Source: Hyphomicrobiales bacterium
GTDB taxonomy: Bacteria; Pseudomonadota; Alphaproteobacteria; Rhizobiales; CAJQND01
Assembly: GCA_028285595.1 (NCBI GenBank)
Contig: JANQOW010000155.1
Span: 1-51,661 of the forward strand
DNA length: 51,661 bases
Direction: 5' to 3'
The position numbers were made by a program, and so were the translations under genes. Below the pieces are notes generated by a model. That model had not been told where the DNA came from. It did not search any database and saw only the letters and a list, made by a program, of their open reading frames with translations. The first letter of the stretch is position 1. The number at the start of each line of letters is the position of its first letter. This document shows positions 48,937-51,661 of the stretch, piece after piece.

Positions 48937-49428
48937 TTAGGCCGGAGCCACAAGCAAAACCATGGTCGCGGTGCCCCAGACCACAAGCTGGAAGTGATTG
49001 TTTTGAGCCCACTCGTGACAGTACCAGTAACTGAAGTGATTTCCGCCGATCAGAAAGCTCGCCCACACGCCGGTGAAGGCGATGGTGCCGATGAGAGCGG
49101 CCACCCGCGCGCTTTCCACGTCCGCCATCCCGAAGACAGCAAGCGCCAGCCAGCCCGCCCCGACCCATAACAACAGAGCCGCCAAAAGCTCGGCCAGAAC
49201 GATGAACCGGAAGAGGGCCGTTTGCAGGGCAGGACTGGTGATGCGCCGGTGCGCCACGAGTGCATAATGTTCCGGATACATCTCCGCCATCCGCTCCATC
49301 TCAAGCACCATGGTGGTGAAGGTGCGGTTCATGACCGGGTGTTGGATATTGTCTTTCACGCCAAGCGTCATCCAGCCGGCCAGACAGGCGGTGACAAACA
49401 TCTGCGCGATCAATGTGGCAAGGTCCAT
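48937..49428 (-). CDS. DUF2165-like small integral membrane protein
   Basis: A 163-residue inner-membrane protein with about four hydrophobic segments (residues ~5-22, ~75-95, ~105-125, ~145-163). The charged loop in between contains HPVMNRTFTTMVLEMERM, and the last part has GNHFSYWYCHEWAQNNHFQL with many His/Trp/Tyr. It resembles the DUF2165 family of unknown function. I chose ATG 49428, with GGAG about 9 bases upstream and 1 base after the creatininase stop; GTG at 49437 is possible. Last gene of the coupled FAD oxidase-RidA-creatininase set. Confidence 0.7.
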   Translation of the reverse strand: MDLATLIAQMFVTACLAGWMTLGVKDNIQHPVMNRTFTTMVLEMERMAEMYPEHYALVAHRRITSPALQTALFRFIVLAELLAALLLWVGAGWLALAVFGMADVESARVAALIGTIAFTGVWASFLIGGNHFSYWYCHEWAQNNHFQLVVWGTATMVLLVAPA

Positions 49429-49429
49429 A

Positions 49430-50224
49430 TCAAGCACTCCGTTTGGGCGGATCGGTTTTGGCGACTTCTTCCATCAAGCGCGTGAAGCCGGCGACCACGC
49501 TGGCAATCTCACGCTCGCCGTTCTCTGCACTGGCGGCCGAGGCATCGCCCACCACGCCAGCGGTGTTGAGGTCCTCGGCCAACCAGGCAATGTTGGCGTT
49601 GCTGGAATGAAGACCCAAATGCTGGTGCTGCGCTTTGAACGCAAGCTGGCGGCTGTCGAAATCTTCCGCCCTGCTCATATCCACCAGATCGGGGCGCAGG
49701 GCGAGCATGAGGGACGTCTCAGCATTGCCGCCATGGATGTCGGTGATCACCTCGCCATAGTCATAGATGCTCTGCCAATTGCTCAAGCGGCCGAAGCTGG
49801 TGGTCACCGCCAACATGCCATGGTGCTCTCTGAGCTCGCGCGCAGCAATGTCCATGGGCGCCACGTTGCCCCCGTGGCTGGTGATCATCACGATCTTGCG
49901 GACCCCGGCGCGGGCGATGCTCTCACCGATCTGCAACCAGCTTTTGATTGTCGTCTCCCAATCCAACGTCAAGGTGCCCGGGAAGTTCACATGCTCATTG
50001 GACTTGCAGACCTGCTGAACAGGCAGGATCGTGACGGGGCTGTCTTCAGGCAACGCCGCCGCGCAGCGTTCTATCAGACCTTCGGCGATGAAGGCATCCA
50101 CACCTACAGGCAGGTGCGGCCCGTGCTGCTCCACCGCAGCCAGGGGCAGCACCGCAATCCAATCGGCCGCCTCAGCGCCGAACCGGGTGGTGGGCATTTC
50201 ACGCCAGAAACGCTTCGGGGGCAT
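49430..50224 (-). CDS. Creatininase-family amidohydrolase
   Basis: A 264-residue creatininase-fold hydrolase. The metal ligands are in place: Glu and His in AAVEQHGPHLPVGVDAFIAE, His in MITSHGGN, and Glu in HGGNAETSLM. The family cleaves C-N bonds in small cyclic or formyl amides: creatinine, formamidopyrimidine intermediates of archaeal flavin synthesis, and inositol-ring lactones. The present substrate is unknown. A strong site (AAGGAGGAAA) precedes the ATG at 50224, which follows the ridA stop by one base. Coexpression with a RidA protein and an FAD oxidase suggests catabolism of a nitrogen compound. Confidence 0.86.
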   Translation of the reverse strand: MPPKRFWREMPTTRFGAEAADWIAVLPLAAVEQHGPHLPVGVDAFIAEGLIERCAAALPEDSPVTILPVQQVCKSNEHVNFPGTLTLDWETTIKSWLQIGESIARAGVRKIVMITSHGGNVAPMDIAARELREHHGMLAVTTSFGRLSNWQSIYDYGEVITDIHGGNAETSLMLALRPDLVDMSRAEDFDSRQLAFKAQHQHLGLHSSNANIAWLAEDLNTAGVVGDASAASAENGEREIASVVAGFTRLMEEVAKTDPPKRSA

Positions 50225-50225
50225 G

Positions 50226-50618
50226 TCAGCTTTCCTCCTTGGCCGCCAGGGCCTCAATCTCCACCACGAACTCCGGCCGGGTAAAACCGGAGACGATCAT
50301 CAATGTGGAGGCCGGGGTGTGGCCGGATCCCGCCAGATAGGCGTCGCGGGCCACCATGTAGCCGGCCATGTGCTCGCGGCCCGTCACATAGGCATTGAGG
50401 CGCACGATGTTCCCCGGGCCCAAACCCGCCTCACCCAGAATGGCATCGATGCTGGCAAAACAGACTTCAGCCTGCGCCTCGGAGCCCTCCGGTATGGTGC
50501 CGTCAGCCATAATCCCCAGCTGGCCGGATGTGACCACCAGGTGGCTGGCCGTCATGCTGATCCCATGGGCATAGTTGGCAAACGGCGGATGGATGCTGTC
50601 GGGGCTGAGCACTTTCAT
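50226..50618 (-). CDS. RidA/YjgF-family protein
   Basis: A 130-residue Rid protein. Characteristic stretches: ASHLVVTSGQLGIMADGTIP and a C-terminal PASTLMIVSGFTRPEFVVEI. The Arg that defines the enamine/imine deaminase (RidA proper) would fall in GNIVRLNAYVTGREHM, where an Arg is present at the usual place or nearby. Members hydrolyse reactive enamines/imines or act in specific pathways. The start overlaps the FAD oxidase stop as ATGA, so the two are translationally coupled. Confidence 0.88.
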   Translation of the reverse strand: MKVLSPDSIHPPFANYAHGISMTASHLVVTSGQLGIMADGTIPEGSEAQAEVCFASIDAILGEAGLGPGNIVRLNAYVTGREHMAGYMVARDAYLAGSGHTPASTLMIVSGFTRPEFVVEIEALAAKEES

Positions 50619-51661
50619 GAGGCTGCCTTCATAAGTCCTGGATAGTCGTAATCGCCCTTTGGGTCATAGGCATAGTCTGGATTGTCCCAGCCGATCATCT
50701 TTCCGGGGTTCATCAGCCCCTTCGGATCAGCCTTGCGCTTCAAGGCCAGGCGCTTGGGACAGGGGCCGGTGTAATTGCCCTCTTCGTAGGTGTAGGCATG
50801 GGGGTTGTAACAAACACAACCCATCGCCTCCAATTCCTCCACCACCTGATCCAACCGGGCCTTGGTGGTGTAGCGGTACATGGGCAGGAACGAGGCATAG
50901 ACCCGCGAGCCGGTGCGCGTGAACTCCACATGCCCGATGATCTCGCCCGCATAGTCTGACGCGATCTTCTCAAGGGCCGTCAACGGGTCGGCTGCCGGCG
51001 TACCCACTTGCAGATAAGTTATCTGCTCATCTGCTTTCAGGGCCCGAAACGTGGTGTGGTTCCAGGTGAGGTGATGAAGATGGGGCAGGCCTTTCTTGTC
51101 CTCAGCACTCGTGGTGTCGGAGCGATAGGCCAGGGCGCCGCCGGCTGCTTCAAGCTCGCGCATGACCGGCCCCACCGCATTGGGGGCGGCGATGACGCAG
51201 AGCGCGTGATCGCCTTCACTCAGGAATTTGCGGTAGCGCTTGAAATAGGCGTAAGGCGCAGGCGCCTCCACCGCGCCCAGCTCCTTCAGCAACAAACCCT
51301 GATGGTGGGCAAGATCCCAGCCGCCCTTTAGCATCTCCATCCAATCGCTAAAGGTGAAGATCATCTCAACCCACTTCTGCGCCGGCGCGACGGCCATCTC
51401 GATCTCCGTAATGACACCGTTACAGCCATAGGAGTGGAGCAACGTTTGAACATCCTCGCCCACAAGATCCAGCCGCTGGGGTTCTGCCTCAAGGGTCAAG
51501 ACGCGCACGCCCAAGACATTGCCCGGCTCGCGCAGCATGCCCCAATGAATGGACCCTACTCCACCTGATCCACCAGCGAGGAAGCCGCCTATCGTTGCCG
51601 TTTCCAGGGTTGAAGGATGCATGCGCAATTCCTGGCCAGAGCGTTCGCGGAGCTCGTCTTG
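50615..51661 (-). CDS. FAD-binding oxidase, GlcD/BBE-like, N-terminus beyond right edge
   Basis: 348 codons are visible; the frame is open to the window edge, so the protein starts outside. The visible part contains the end of the FAD_binding_4 domain (MHPSTLETATIGGFLAGGSG and GVGSIHWG), where PP-loop Gly residues bind FAD, then the substrate/cap domain. The C-terminus KADPKGLMNPGKMIGW is typical of the glycolate/D-lactate oxidase and alcohol oxidase superfamily. TTG at 51628 is inside the conserved FAD domain and is not the start. First gene of the coupled operon with RidA, creatininase and DUF2165. Confidence 0.87.
   Translation of the reverse strand, partial: QDELRERSGQELRMHPSTLETATIGGFLAGGSGGVGSIHWGMLREPGNVLGVRVLTLEAEPQRLDLVGEDVQTLLHSYGCNGVITEIEMAVAPAQKWVEMIFTFSDWMEMLKGGWDLAHHQGLLLKELGAVEAPAPYAYFKRYRKFLSEGDHALCVIAAPNAVGPVMRELEAAGGALAYRSDTTSAEDKKGLPHLHHLTWNHTTFRALKADEQITYLQVGTPAADPLTALEKIASDYAGEIIGHVEFTRTGSRVYASFLPMYRYTTKARLDQVVEELEAMGCVCYNPHAYTYEEGNYTGPCPKRLALKRKADPKGLMNPGKMIGWDNPDYAYDPKGDYDYPGLMKAAS

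Noticed and set aside
49310-50284. 324-codon open frame on the plus strand
   Set aside because: Antisense to the creatininase-family gene with its metal ligands; not coding.

Overview
This window is a piece of an alphaproteobacterial chromosome, most likely from Hyphomicrobiales (Rhizobiales) or a close relative. The evidence is the core gene order: ihfB-sppA-rpsA-cmk-aroA, a TIGR02300-type protein and tRNA-Ala on the left; then gyrB-recF-dnaN-dnaA, rpsT, an enoyl-CoA hydratase, mutM, ubiE, ubiB, coaBC and dut on the right. The class II EPSP synthase and the zinc-less MoeB-like protein also fit this group. All assignments come from reading the sequence; no database search was run.

Layout. 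(1) 1-6.8 kb: housekeeping genes on the minus strand (secreted protein fragment, LapA-domain protein, ihfB, sppA, rpsA, cmk, aroA), then the TIGR02300 acidic protein and tRNA-Ala(GGC). (2) 6.8-17 kb: an accessory block that starts with a decayed tRNA-Thr-like sequence. It holds a minus-strand operon, tmpA-tmpB-like plus a Na/Pi cotransporter, divergent from a LysR regulator. The operon looks like a pathway that oxidises a trimethylammonio-ethylphosphonate-type compound to a betaine plus phosphate. Next comes an IclR regulator divergent from a 916-residue fusion of a salicylyl-CoA 5-hydroxylase-type flavoprotein with a benzoate-CoA-ligase-type enzyme, followed by gentisate 1,2-dioxygenase. Together these suggest salicylate degradation through CoA thioesters and gentisate. 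(3) 17-25 kb: an SDR, then envelope genes: a long L,D-transpeptidase, an M15 peptidase overlapping a secreted caspase-YARHG protein, PBP1A and a YgjP-type metallopeptidase. (4) 25-34 kb: PHA depolymerase, an Old Yellow Enzyme, a DMT transporter, a GrlR-like small protein, and an operon of CaiB-type CoA transferase, enoyl-CoA hydratase and an FAD/GcvT demethylating dehydrogenase. (5) 34-41.5 kb: the replication operon dnaA-dnaN-recF-gyrB (minus strand). It has one perfect DnaA box between dnaA and dnaN, and a ~0.9 kb gene-free, partly AT-rich stretch upstream of dnaA that ends at the rpsT terminator. (6) 41.5-51.7 kb: rpsT, ECH and mutM on the minus strand; ubiE-ubiB-coaBC-dut-moeB on the plus strand; then a minus-strand set with a globin and a tightly coupled operon (FAD oxidase, RidA, creatininase-family amidohydrolase, DUF2165 membrane protein).

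Most interesting: the hydroxylase/CoA-ligase fusion with its divergent IclR gene and a promoter-overlapping palindrome; the TmpA/TmpB-like phosphonate pathway whose HD protein keeps every PhnZ-type active-site residue I can recall; the caspase/peptidase pair; and the CoA transferase/hydratase/demethylase operon of unknown substrate.
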